From an uncultured Peptostreptococcaceae bacterium (GTDB lineage: Bacteria; Bacillota; Clostridia; Peptostreptococcales; Anaerovoracaceae): a stretch of DNA of 32,189 bases. The notes under the pieces are model-generated. The model did not search any database. It was given only the letters and a program-made list of their open reading frames with translations, and had not been told where the DNA came from. A program made the position numbers and the translations under genes. Location of the stretch: the NCBI GenBank assembly GCA_949740445.1, contig CATJIF010000102.1, positions 1 to 32,189 on the forward strand, written 5' to 3'. Positions 14,986-23,115 of the stretch are shown here, one piece after another (position 1 is the first letter of the stretch; every line of letters begins with the position of its first letter).

Positions 14986-16330
14986 GTTCTCTCCTCCACC
15001 CTTCCCGGATTGCACCGATCAAATACAAAGAACCAGCAACGACCACGATCTCGCCGCGCCCGGATGCCTCCTTTGCCAGCATAAGCGCCTCGCGCCAGGA
15101 AGGCAGCTGCAGGCAGTCTGTGCAAAGCGCTGCTTGTACGGCGCAGGCAAGCTCTGTGGCCGGCAGCTTTCGCGGGTTCTCCGGCTCTGTCGCCGCTATC
15201 GTCAGATTTGATTCTGCCGCCAAAACGCGCAGCTCTTGCAGCATATCGCTGACAGGTTTATCTTTTAAAACTCCAAGGATTAGCAGTATGCGTTTTTTGC
15301 GGAAATGCTCGCACAATGCAGCGCACAGCGCCTGCATGCCGTCCGGGTTGTGCGCGCCGTCCAAAATGACCGGCGGATTCTTTCTGACCAGCTCTAACCG
15401 GCCCGGCTGACGTGCACTCCGCATGCCGTCTCTGATCTGCTTTCTGGAAATTTCCACCGGCCTGCCGCTGCAAGCGTGCCCGCGGCGCAGAAGCTCCAGC
15501 GCCGTCAGTGCGCACAGGGAATTTTCCACCTGATGCATTCCTGCCATCCCTAACTCTATTGTATCATAAGTATAACCCAAAACGTCGGAGGTATAGCTGT
15601 AACCGGCAATTTTTTTCTTCAGCGCCGACGGCTGGCCCGCGCAGGCCGGCTTTACGGTTCCGAGCACGTCGAACACCTCTGCACCCTTTTTCTGCGCTTC
15701 GCAGCAGATTACCCGCGCTGCCGCCCGGTCCTTTACAGCGAAGATCAGGGGGGCTCCGGATTTGCAGATCCCTGCCTTTTCCCAGGCAATTTCCTCCAGC
15801 GTATTGCCCAGAATTGCCGTATGATCTCTGGAGATCGAGGTGATGATTGCAAGCTCCGGCGAAGAGATGACGTTGGTCGAATCGAACCTGCCGCCAAGCC
15901 CTGTCTCCAATACCACAAATTCCGCTTTCTGCCGTGCGAAATATAAAAAGGCGACAGCGGTAATGATGTCGAATTCCGTCGGCTCCTCCTGCCCTGCCTG
16001 CCTCATTTGTGCTGCCGCCTCAAATACATCTTGCGCCGTCTGTACCAGTTCCGCCTGCGGGATTTCCGCCCCGCAAAGCTGTATGCGCTCTGTAAAGCGC
16101 TCAATATAGGGCGATGTATACAGTCCGCAGCAATACCCGACCTGCGAAAGCGCGCTGTAGAGATACCGGCAGACAGAGCCCTTGCCGTTAGTTCCCGCCA
16201 CGTGGATGATGCGAAGAGAATTCTGGGGGTTTCCCAGAATTCTCATCAGTTCCGTCATGCGCAGCAGTCCCGGCTGTTTTCCAAAGGAGCGGAAACTGTG
16301 AAACTGCCGCAGTGTTTCTTCATAGGTCAT
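14960..16330 (-). CDS. folC: Folylpolyglutamate synthase / dihydrofolate synthase
   Basis: A 456-residue Mur-ligase-family enzyme that adds glutamate to folates (and in many bacteria to dihydropteroate). The P-loop GTNGKGS is at residues 46-52, TSISRDH near 165 and the DGAHNPDG motif near 317; length is normal. The ATG at 16330 is chosen because GCAGGGGA lies 8 bases before it; an in-frame ATG at 16348 has no ribosome site. It begins 20 bases after the valS stop and overlaps the lipid kinase gene at its end, forming a valS-folC-kinase operon. valS-folC linkage is common in Bacillota. Confidence 0.95.
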   Translation of the reverse strand: MTYEETLRQFHSFRSFGKQPGLLRMTELMRILGNPQNSLRIIHVAGTNGKGSVCRYLYSALSQVGYCCGLYTSPYIERFTERIQLCGAEIPQAELVQTAQDVFEAAAQMRQAGQEEPTEFDIITAVAFLYFARQKAEFVVLETGLGGRFDSTNVISSPELAIITSISRDHTAILGNTLEEIAWEKAGICKSGAPLIFAVKDRAAARVICCEAQKKGAEVFDVLGTVKPACAGQPSALKKKIAGYSYTSDVLGYTYDTIELGMAGMHQVENSLCALTALELLRRGHACSGRPVEISRKQIRDGMRSARQPGRLELVRKNPPVILDGAHNPDGMQALCAALCEHFRKKRILLILGVLKDKPVSDMLQELRVLAAESNLTIAATEPENPRKLPATELACAVQAALCTDCLQLPSWREALMLAKEASGRGEIVVVAGSLYLIGAIREGWRREHEESAVDL

Positions 16331-16350
16331 ATGCACATTCCCCTGCATCG

Positions 16351-19038
16351 CTATTTTGCAGCCTTCGCTTCTACAACGGTCAGGCGCTGGCAGACTTTTT
16401 CCAGCATATCCTTGTACTTTTGCAGCTTTTCTCTCTCCGCGCCGACTACGTTTTCGGGCGCCTTGCTTACAAAACTCTCATTTTGCAGCTTGCCCTCTGT
16501 TCTTTTGACTTCGCCTTCCAGCCGCGCCTTTTCCTTTTGCAAGCGCTCATATTCGGCTTTATAATCCAGCAGGTCGTCCAGCGGAATGTAAATTTCTACG
16601 TGATTCATCACTGCCGACATGACTTCGTCGGGCACCTGCTGCTTGCTTTCTGCAAAGCAAATCTCCTGGATGTTGGCCATGTTTTTCAGGTACTGCTGTC
16701 CGCTCTGCAGCGCCTGCGCTTCTTTTCCGGAAGCCAGGATGATCGCGTGCAGCTTTTTTGAGGGTGCCGCATCCGCTTCTGCGCGGATATTCCGAATCGC
16801 CCGGATGGCTTCCATGGCGGTGTTCAGCTTTTCCTCCTCTTCTGCAAAGCGCAGCGTTTCTCTGAACACTGGCCAGCTTTCCTTCATTAAAAAGCCCTGG
16901 CCCTCTCCTTTGGGAAGGAAGCTCCAGATTTCTTCGGTAATAAACGGCATGAACGGATGCAGCAGCTTCAGCATATCTTTCAACGCCAGCACCAAAACGC
17001 AGCGGCAGATCTTTTTGTCCTCTTCGTCCTGACCGTAGAGCCGCACCTTTACCAGCTCGATATACCAGTCGCAGAATTCGTTCCAGATCAGCTCGTATAT
17101 TTTCTGCGCTGCCAGCGACAGCTCGAATTTATCCAGGTTGGCGGTAATTTCTGCCGTCGCGCTGTTGATGGTAGAAAGAATCCACTTGTCCTCATCCTTC
17201 AGCGCAAGGGCCTCCGCCCCCTGGCCGGCATCTGCCATCGCTTTGAAATTGCCTTCTTCGTCCTGCAAATTCATAATGACAAAGCGCGAAGCGTTCCACA
17301 GCTTGTTGGCAAAGTTGCGCGCTGATTCCAGCTTATCCATCTTAAAGCGCATGTCGTTTCCGGCGGTGATTCCCGAAAGCAGCATAAACCGCAGCGCATC
17401 TGCGCCATATTGGTCGATGACCTCCAGCGGGTCGATGCCGTTTCCGAGGGATTTGCTCATCTTGCGGCCTTCGGCGTCCCTTACCAGTCCGTGAACATAT
17501 ACGTACTTAAATGGAGATTCTCCCATTTCCTCCAGGCCCGATACCACCATGCGCACAACCCAGAAGAAGATGATATCGTAGCCGGTAACCAGCACATCGG
17601 TGGGATAGAAGTAATTCAAATCCTCTGTCTTTTCCGGCCAGCCCAGCGTGGAAAACGGCCACAGCGCAGAGCTGAACCACGTATCCAAAACGTCTTCATC
17701 CTGGTGGAAATGCGTCTTTGCGCACTTGGGGCAGATCTTCGGCGCTTCGGCGGCCACTACGATTTCCCCACAGCTGTCGCAGTAGTATGCGGGAATGCGG
17801 TGGCCCCACCACAGCTGGCGGGAAATGCACCAGTCGCGGATATCCTCCAGCCAGTTCAGATAGATTTTTTCGAACCGGTCCGGCACGTGAATCAGATTTC
17901 CTTTTTTCGCCGCTTCGATGGCCGGCTTTGCCAGCGCTTCCATGGCGACAAACCACTGGTCGGAAATCATGGGCTCGATAACGCTGTGGCAGCGGTAGCA
18001 TTCGCCGGTCGGAATGACCTTTTCCTCAATTTTTACCAGATAGCCGGCAGCTTCCAGGTCAGAAACCCAGGCCTTGCGGCATTCGTAGCGATCCATGCCC
18101 TCATAGATTCCGGCCAGCTGATTCATCGTGGCATCATCGTTGATGCAGCTCAGTTGCTCTAACTGGTGGCGCTGTCCCACCTCAAAGTCGTTGGGGTCGT
18201 GAGACGGCGTAATCTTTACGGCGCCTGTCCCCTTCTCCGGGTCGGGGTAGGAATCGGCGATTACGGGAATTTCCCGCCCGACGATAGGCAGGATGACTTT
18301 CTTTCCTACCATATCTTTATAGCGCTCATCGTCGGGATGCACGGCGATAGCTACGTCGCCGAACATGGTTTCCGGACGGGAGGTAGCGACGACGATGCCC
18401 TCTCCGCCATCAGCTCCCGGATAGCGGAAATACCAGTATTTCCCGTTTTTATCTACGTGCTCTACTTCGGCATCGGAAAGCGATGTGCCGCAGACCGGAC
18501 ACCAGTTGATAATGCGGTGCCCTTTGTAAATCAGCCCTTTATTGTACAGGCGGATAAAGTGTTCCACGACGGCTTTGTTACAGCCGTCGTCCATGGTAAA
18601 GCGTTCGCGCTCCCAGTCGCAGGAGCTTCCTAATTTCCGCACCTGCTTTTCGATTCGGCCTCCAAACTCCTCTTTCCAGGCCCAGGCCCGCTTCATAAAT
18701 TCGTCGCGGCCGATTTCTTCCTTGCTCTTTCCCTCTTCCTGCCGGAGCTTTTCTACGACTTTAACCTCTGTTGCAATGCTGGCGTGATCGGTTCCTGGCA
18801 ACCAAAGGGCGCTGTAGCCCTGCATCCGCTTCCAGCGCGTCAGCACATCCTGCAGCGTCTGGTCCAACGCATGCCCCATGTGCAGCTGTCCTGTAATATT
18901 GGGCGGCGGCATCATAATTGTAAAGGGCTTTTTCGTCTCATCGCGTTCCGCATGAAATGCGCCGCTGCTTTCCCATGACTGATAAATGCGATCCTCAAAT
19001 GCCTTTGGATCGTATGTCTTTGCTAAATTCTTTTCCAT
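16351..19038 (-). CDS. valS: Valyl-tRNA synthetase
   Basis: An 895-residue class Ia synthetase charging tRNA-Val in the cytosol. The HIGH-type motif is PPPNITGQLHMGH (residues 44-56, HMGH), the KMSKS loop is GRKMSKSLGNG, and the CP1 editing domain, anticodon-binding domain and C-terminal coiled coil (rich in Lys/Glu, residues ~820-890) are all present. Paired Cys motifs (CPVCGTS; CDSCGE...CPKCA) suggest zinc knuckles. The ATG at 19038 is chosen because AAGGGAAG precedes it and MEKNLAKTYDP matches the family; a longer frame to 19089 would run into the leader terminator. Expression is controlled by the T-box leader upstream. Confidence 0.97.
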   Translation of the reverse strand: MEKNLAKTYDPKAFEDRIYQSWESSGAFHAERDETKKPFTIMMPPPNITGQLHMGHALDQTLQDVLTRWKRMQGYSALWLPGTDHASIATEVKVVEKLRQEEGKSKEEIGRDEFMKRAWAWKEEFGGRIEKQVRKLGSSCDWERERFTMDDGCNKAVVEHFIRLYNKGLIYKGHRIINWCPVCGTSLSDAEVEHVDKNGKYWYFRYPGADGGEGIVVATSRPETMFGDVAIAVHPDDERYKDMVGKKVILPIVGREIPVIADSYPDPEKGTGAVKITPSHDPNDFEVGQRHQLEQLSCINDDATMNQLAGIYEGMDRYECRKAWVSDLEAAGYLVKIEEKVIPTGECYRCHSVIEPMISDQWFVAMEALAKPAIEAAKKGNLIHVPDRFEKIYLNWLEDIRDWCISRQLWWGHRIPAYYCDSCGEIVVAAEAPKICPKCAKTHFHQDEDVLDTWFSSALWPFSTLGWPEKTEDLNYFYPTDVLVTGYDIIFFWVVRMVVSGLEEMGESPFKYVYVHGLVRDAEGRKMSKSLGNGIDPLEVIDQYGADALRFMLLSGITAGNDMRFKMDKLESARNFANKLWNASRFVIMNLQDEEGNFKAMADAGQGAEALALKDEDKWILSTINSATAEITANLDKFELSLAAQKIYELIWNEFCDWYIELVKVRLYGQDEEDKKICRCVLVLALKDMLKLLHPFMPFITEEIWSFLPKGEGQGFLMKESWPVFRETLRFAEEEEKLNTAMEAIRAIRNIRAEADAAPSKKLHAIILASGKEAQALQSGQQYLKNMANIQEICFAESKQQVPDEVMSAVMNHVEIYIPLDDLLDYKAEYERLQKEKARLEGEVKRTEGKLQNESFVSKAPENVVGAEREKLQKYKDMLEKVCQRLTVVEAKAAK

Positions 19039-19072
19039 ACACAATTCTTCCCTTCTCTTCTGTATAAAAAAA

Positions 19073-19103
19073 CCGTCCTGAAAGGCCAAGCCTTAAAGGA
19101 CGG
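19073..19103 (-). terminator. Regulated terminator of the valS T-box leader
   Basis: On the minus strand CCGTCCTTTAAGGC and GCCTTTCAGGACGG form a long stem followed by seven T, about 35 bases before the valS start. In the T-box mechanism it forms when tRNA-Val is charged. Confidence 0.9.
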
Positions 19104-19380
19104 ATGATCTATTCCGCGGTACCACCTTTATTCCCCCGAAGGCATTTCTTCGCACAAGTTCTGCTATTTGCACAACCGGCCCGGACCTCTTCGAAGGCAC
19201 TCATTTGCTGCTGCGCTCCCGGACAACCTTCATCGACAGGGACCGGTAAAACCTTTCAGCCATGGATTTTTTCTCTTCTCCCGGTGTATTCCGACTACTC
19301 CTTCCGTTCGTCGCGCTATTTATTTTTTCTGGTTTCAGAACGATTGCCCTCTGCAATTTTTTGATATCCTGCAGAGGATA
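19073..19380 (-). promoter_or_regulatory. T-box riboswitch (tRNA-Val sensing leader) of valS
   Basis: The leader of about 340 bases between the valS promoter and start codon carries the T-box sequence AAGGTGGTACCGCGG (19114-19128, minus strand), whose TGGT would pair with the ACCA end of uncharged tRNA-Val. The terminator hairpin follows directly. Several 5' hairpins (for example CCTCTGCA with TGCAGAGG) would be in the Stem I region. I could not place the specifier codon with confidence; a GTC triplet occurs in the sequence AGTAGTCGG of the leader. Confidence 0.92.
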
Positions 19381-19385
19381 CTCTT

Positions 19386-19413
19386 ATTGTACCGAAAAAT
19401 CCGCCGCTGTCAA
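19386..19413 (-). promoter_or_regulatory. valS promoter
   Basis: Minus strand TTGACA (perfect), 16-base spacer, TACAAT (5/6), just upstream of the T-box leader. It lies between the rnhB stop and valS, so valS does not depend on rnhB transcription. Confidence 0.8.
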
Positions 19414-19460
19414 CCCTGTTTTGCATCTCAGCCCTGCAGTTTTATTTTTCGACAAACGGT

Positions 19461-20129
19461 CTAACTGCTGCTTTTTTCGGCTGCCTTGGCCGCAAAATAT
19501 TTGACGAGAAAGGTTTTGCGGTGAAGGGGGCAGGCTCCTTTTGCATCTATCCCTGCGTAGTGAAGCTTCGTTCCGTAGCCCTTATTTTTTTCGAAGCCGT
19601 AATCGGGATATGCCTTTGCGTATTCTATCATCATTTTATCTCTCGTTACCTTTGCTACGATAGAGGCAGCTGCAATCGACACGCTGCTGGCATCTCCCTT
19701 GATAATGCTGGTTTGAGGAATGTCCACGCGAGATAGCCTCAGCGCATCAATCAGCACATGGTCCGGGCGAACAGAAAGTCCCCGTACCGCTTGCTCCATG
19801 GCCTCCTTTGTCGCTTCCAGAATATTGATTTCGTCGATGCGCTTCTGGTCTGCCATTCCGATGGAATAGCTGACCGCTTTTTTGCAGATGAGCTTAAAAA
19901 GCTCTTCTCTCTTTTTTTCGGACAGCTTTTTCGAGTCGTCCACTCCCAAGACGTCGAAATCCCCGGGGAGGATTACGGCAGCTGCAACCACTGGCCCTGC
20001 AAGCGGTCCGCGCCCGACCTCGTCCACTCCGGCGATGTACCTTATCCCCTTTCCGTATAGCTCCTCTTCGTAGCGCTTCATTTCTTTCAGCTGAAGCTGC
20101 TGTTTTTCCGTTCTCTCCTGCTTTGTCAT
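19461..20129 (-). CDS. rnhB: Ribonuclease HII
   Basis: A 222-residue enzyme that cuts RNA of RNA-DNA hybrids and helps remove misincorporated ribonucleotides. The family motif [11 protein letters not shown] starts at D36-E37; the later VLIDALRL and SIIKGDASS segments give the further acidic residues, and the C-terminal CPLHRKTF is typical. The N-terminus carries an extra charged helix (residues 1-27). The start at 20129 has AAGGAAG 12 bases before it; a longer frame to 20321 encodes low-complexity sequence without homology. It is upstream of valS's own promoter, and no clear terminator lies between them. Confidence 0.95.
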   Translation of the reverse strand: MTKQERTEKQQLQLKEMKRYEEELYGKGIRYIAGVDEVGRGPLAGPVVAAAVILPGDFDVLGVDDSKKLSEKKREELFKLICKKAVSYSIGMADQKRIDEINILEATKEAMEQAVRGLSVRPDHVLIDALRLSRVDIPQTSIIKGDASSVSIAAASIVAKVTRDKMMIEYAKAYPDYGFEKNKGYGTKLHYAGIDAKGACPLHRKTFLVKYFAAKAAEKSSS

Positions 20130-20174
20130 CTGTGTTCTGCGCTTCCTTTCCGCATTTCTGCATCGACGTCTTTT

Positions 20175-20208
20175 CCACTGGCGAGAGTGTACACGCTTTT
20201 GCCAGCGG
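20175..20208 (-). other. Imperfect inverted repeat upstream of rnhB
   Basis: An 8-bp stem with one G-T pair (CCGCTGGC with GCCAGTGG on the minus strand) encloses a loop with the palindrome GTGTACAC. It lies in the 163-base gap between the ankyrin-like gene's stop and rnhB. No T-tract follows, so it is either an operator or a leader hairpin. No clear promoter is seen in the gap. Confidence 0.35.
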
Positions 20209-20292
20209 AAGGCGTATGTACAGTCTATCAAAAACAGACACAAAAGTAAACCATGCACCGGGCCTACCCTGCAAAGCCCGAAGTAGTACTGC

Positions 20293-21720
20293 TTATGCCC
20301 GCATGCGACAGGCACAGGCAATAATGGGATCGTAAAGCTCCGTTAAGCGATGCTCTGTAATGAAATCCACCGCATCCATTACATTGCCTGGATGGATCAG
20401 TTCCCATTGGATTAACCGATTGAGCGCTGTTTTCGTTCTCATGTGCAGGACAGACTGCACAAAAGCATTTTGCTTTATTGGGCACGAAGCGGAAGCAGGG
20501 GCTTTCTGTCCCTGTGTTATCTTATATAATGTCGATAGCTGCTGGTTTTGGAACAACTGCCAATGTAAATCGCAGTCGATTTGTTCCGGATGGATTGACA
20601 ACCGCAGCGGTGATGCTGCCAGCATTTCCGCAAAGGCCCGGTCCTCTCTGTCATACAACGGCAGACACTCAATACAATCCGTTACATCACAGCCTTCCCT
20701 TTCCGTATTCCACTCTTCCTCGCAGATGCGCAAAAGCCGCTCACTTCGGTGCGTTAATGCCAGAACTACAAGCCGCTTTTTTTCTTGGACGGTAAAGGGG
20801 CGCGACAATTTTTTCTTCAATATCCAAAAGCAGTTCCATATATCGCTCTCGCTTTCGCTGTGCAGGCCAAGCCGTGATGCATTCCAGTCCAAAGTATCCG
20901 CATCGCTTAACAGAACCGCATTTGCAGATTCTAAGATAAAGTGGCGAAAGTCCCCCTGCTGCAGCTTCCTCATCATTTTGGGAAAATATTTTTTTAGAAG
21001 CGATACCCTCTGCATATCCTGCGTCAGGCAGATCTGCCAGCCCCAGCTTTCGGCAGGCTGGTCGTGCCCCTGCTGAAAAAAGAACTCCGCCGCTGCATGG
21101 TCCTTGCAGAGTACCGCCAACCGCCACGGTTCTGATATTTCCTCAAAAACAATGTGCCCATCTGCCCATATCGGCAAAGCGGCATTGCCCTGCAACGATT
21201 CTCCAGTAGCTTCTGTCAGCAAATCCCCTCTGCTTTTCAACGCTTCGGCCATATTTATTCTGCCAAAGCCAGCACACAGTCCCATAAAAGTAGTACATAT
21301 GCGATACTTTCCGATGGAAAACATCTGCGGCTGCCTGCTTTTATGCAAGAATGGAAGCAGATCGCAAAACGCCACGTCATCTCCGGAGGCAACGATTTGT
21401 TCCAGTAAACTTCTTTTCTGCTTTCGCAAGCGCAGCGCAGGGTCGGCTCCACATCGCAACAACGTCAGCAGCGCTTCTCGCTGCCTCGTTTCGTAGGCAT
21501 ATTGCAGCTCTGAAATTTCCTGAAAGCAGTTTTTTTCTATCAGGGCCGCCTGCTCTGCTTTTTCTCCGACTACGGCAAGCGATGCCTGTCCTGCAAATAT
21601 CCTTTCGATTTCACCACATTCATTCTGTCGGATCGCACGTTTTAAAAGTGCACGTTCCCTTCTGCTGAAAGATGTAAAATGTCTGTTATTCACATGATTC
21701 ACCCCCTGTTCCTTATCCAT
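20293..21720 (-). CDS. Ankyrin-like repeat protein of unknown function
   Basis: A cytosolic, helical protein of about 475 residues with no membrane segment. A stretch near residues 80-125 ([29 protein letters not shown]) resembles an ankyrin repeat, and further helix pairs around 130-240 keep a similar rhythm; the C-terminal half is not recognised. It is divergent from the WYL regulator gene across a 148-base region with large palindromes. The start is uncertain: ATG at 21720 is used here, but TTG at 21723 and GTG at 21702 (with AAGGA 7 bases before it) are possible. Low resemblance to named families and position next to VWA/MoxR genes make it a candidate system component. Confidence 0.6.
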   Translation of the reverse strand: MDKEQGVNHVNNRHFTSFSRRERALLKRAIRQNECGEIERIFAGQASLAVVGEKAEQAALIEKNCFQEISELQYAYETRQREALLTLLRCGADPALRLRKQKRSLLEQIVASGDDVAFCDLLPFLHKSRQPQMFSIGKYRICTTFMGLCAGFGRINMAEALKSRGDLLTEATGESLQGNAALPIWADGHIVFEEISEPWRLAVLCKDHAAAEFFFQQGHDQPAESWGWQICLTQDMQRVSLLKKYFPKMMRKLQQGDFRHFILESANAVLLSDADTLDWNASRLGLHSESESDIWNCFWILKKKLSRPFTVQEKKRLVVLALTHRSERLLRICEEEWNTEREGCDVTDCIECLPLYDREDRAFAEMLAASPLRLSIHPEQIDCDLHWQLFQNQQLSTLYKITQGQKAPASASCPIKQNAFVQSVLHMRTKTALNRLIQWELIHPGNVMDAVDFITEHRLTELYDPIIACACRMRA

Positions 21721-21752
21721 CAAGAATCAAATGCCTTTGTAAAAGATACTCA

Positions 21753-21764
21753 TCAAACGTTTGA
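21753..21764. promoter_or_regulatory. 12-bp palindrome overlapping the -35 box
   Basis: TCAAACGTTTGA is a perfect palindrome whose last bases form part of the -35 box of the WYL gene promoter. It may be a second operator beside the 30-bp palindrome. Confidence 0.4.
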
Positions 21765-21789
21765 CTTGTTATAGAAAATGGTTTATAAT
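21761..21789 (+). promoter_or_regulatory. Strong promoter of the WYL regulator gene
   Basis: TTGACT, 17-base spacer, TATAAT (5/6 and 6/6), about 80 bases before the start codon at 21869. Palindromes overlap its -35 and adjoin its -10. No equally good promoter for the divergent ankyrin-like gene is visible. Confidence 0.8.
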
Positions 21790-21819
21790 TAAAATAATGT
21801 AAAATTTTACATTATTTTA
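21790..21819. promoter_or_regulatory. 30-bp perfect palindrome, likely operator
   Basis: Every base from 21790 to 21804 is complementary to its partner in 21805-21819; the core is TGTAAAATTTTACA. It begins directly after the -10 box, covering the expected transcription start of the WYL gene, so a dimeric regulator bound there would block transcription. The adjacent WYL protein is the obvious candidate. It could also act on the divergent gene. Confidence 0.75.
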
Positions 21820-21868
21820 TCTGCATATAATCTATACCTGCTTAAGATAAAAGATTGGAGCCTTTTCC

Positions 21869-23068
21869 ATGAAACAGCCAAGTAACCTTACAAAGAGAGC
21901 AAAAGACCCTCTGCAATCCGAACCCTTACTTTTGCTTCCGCGCATTGTCACCTGCTTAAAAAGCTTTTCCGCAGAAGAGTATTTTAAAATTTCTGATTTG
22001 CTTGGCCGCCTGAAGCGACGCTATGGAACCCACTTTATCTCTCGAGACACACTATTTAAAATCCTGTCGGTTTTAGAAGATGAAACTTCAAAGGAGTATT
22101 CTGTCTTTGATTTCCGCCTGGAACGATACATTCGAAGGGAGGGCAGGTATCTTTTGCTGGAGGAATTTCAGGAAGCTGTCGATGCGACGAAAACCAATGA
22201 GGATAACAGCAAGGACCAGCTTCCGGGCGTTATCTATTACTATCGCATATTTCCCGATGTTTCTCTTGCTGAAATCAAATTGCTGACCGATGCGATCAGC
22301 TCCTTTACGCTTTTAACTATGGAGCAGACCCATCTGCTTTTAAAAGATCTGAACCGGCTGGGAAACGACCCTCAGCATCGCCTCATTACCAATGTAAAGG
22401 ATGACGGCTATCCCTATAAGCTGAACGATCATCAGCGGGCCGCCGATATTATCCAAAGCATTGACCTCGTTATGCAAGCGCTTCGCATACAGTGCTGCAT
22501 CGCCTTCGATTATTATCGTTATACCGTTGAATTCCCCTCGGCAGAGTCCTGCAGGCTGTCCTTTCAAAAGCGCAGTTCTCACCAGCTCCACCCGGCGTTT
22601 TTCGTCTGGTCGAATGGACACTATTATCTGGTCGGAAAATCCATTGGACGGGAATGTGGAGAGCTGATCGTTTTTCGCGTTGACCGCATACGGAACATGT
22701 CGCTTCTCTCCGAGATTCCTTCCATTGAATTTAATGAAAATCCCGCCAAGTACCGCGATGAAAATCCGGTCATGTACGGCGGCTCTAAAGAAGAAATCGT
22801 TCTCTGCCTTCACACAAAACGTCTAAACAATGCGGTAGACGCCTTTGGAACAAACTTCTTTTTATATCCCTGCCATGCCGACATACCCGGTTCTGAAGAT
22901 ACCGGAAGCTGGGTAGAGCTTCGCTTTGCCGCCAATCCGAAGGGGGTTTTGCTGTGGGCCGCGCAATACTGCACCGAATGCCGCATTTTAAAACCCTCCT
23001 GGTTGGCAGATGCTGTGCAAGCCAGGCTTTGTGCAGGATTATCCCTTTATAAAACAACTGCTGATTAA
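21869..23068 (+). CDS. WYL-domain transcriptional regulator
   Basis: A 399-residue protein with an N-terminal winged-helix-like region (about 20-100: ...ISDLLGRLKRRYGTHFISRDTLFKILSVL...) and a WYL domain (about 205-290) containing HPAFFVWSNGHYYLVG and the following FRVDRI; a WCX-like C-terminal part follows. WYL proteins are often ligand-sensing regulators, and several repress phage-defence genes (CapW, BrxR families). GGAG stands 8 bases before ATG. It is the only plus-strand gene within its block: divergent from the ankyrin-like gene and convergent with the VWA gene (47-base gap). Autoregulation through the neighbouring palindrome is inference. Confidence 0.85.
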   Translation: MKQPSNLTKRAKDPLQSEPLLLLPRIVTCLKSFSAEEYFKISDLLGRLKRRYGTHFISRDTLFKILSVLEDETSKEYSVFDFRLERYIRREGRYLLLEEFQEAVDATKTNEDNSKDQLPGVIYYYRIFPDVSLAEIKLLTDAISSFTLLTMEQTHLLLKDLNRLGNDPQHRLITNVKDDGYPYKLNDHQRAADIIQSIDLVMQALRIQCCIAFDYYRYTVEFPSAESCRLSFQKRSSHQLHPAFFVWSNGHYYLVGKSIGRECGELIVFRVDRIRNMSLLSEIPSIEFNENPAKYRDENPVMYGGSKEEIVLCLHTKRLNNAVDAFGTNFFLYPCHADIPGSEDTGSWVELRFAANPKGVLLWAAQYCTECRILKPSWLADAVQARLCAGLSLYKTTAD

Positions 23069-23115
23069 CCGCCGATCCTTGTGCATCTGTTACTTTTTGA
23101 AATTTTTCTGCCCTT

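Noticed and set aside
17410-18162. 250-residue plus-strand frame antisense to valS
   Set aside because: valS is certain on the opposite strand over the full length; the antisense protein has no recognisable domain, and no ribosome site was seen.
20360-21076. 238-residue plus-strand frame opposite the ankyrin-like gene
   Set aside because: The minus-strand frame is longer and has a sensible start and spacing; the plus frame is low-complexity Ser/Cys-rich sequence typical of antisense shadows.
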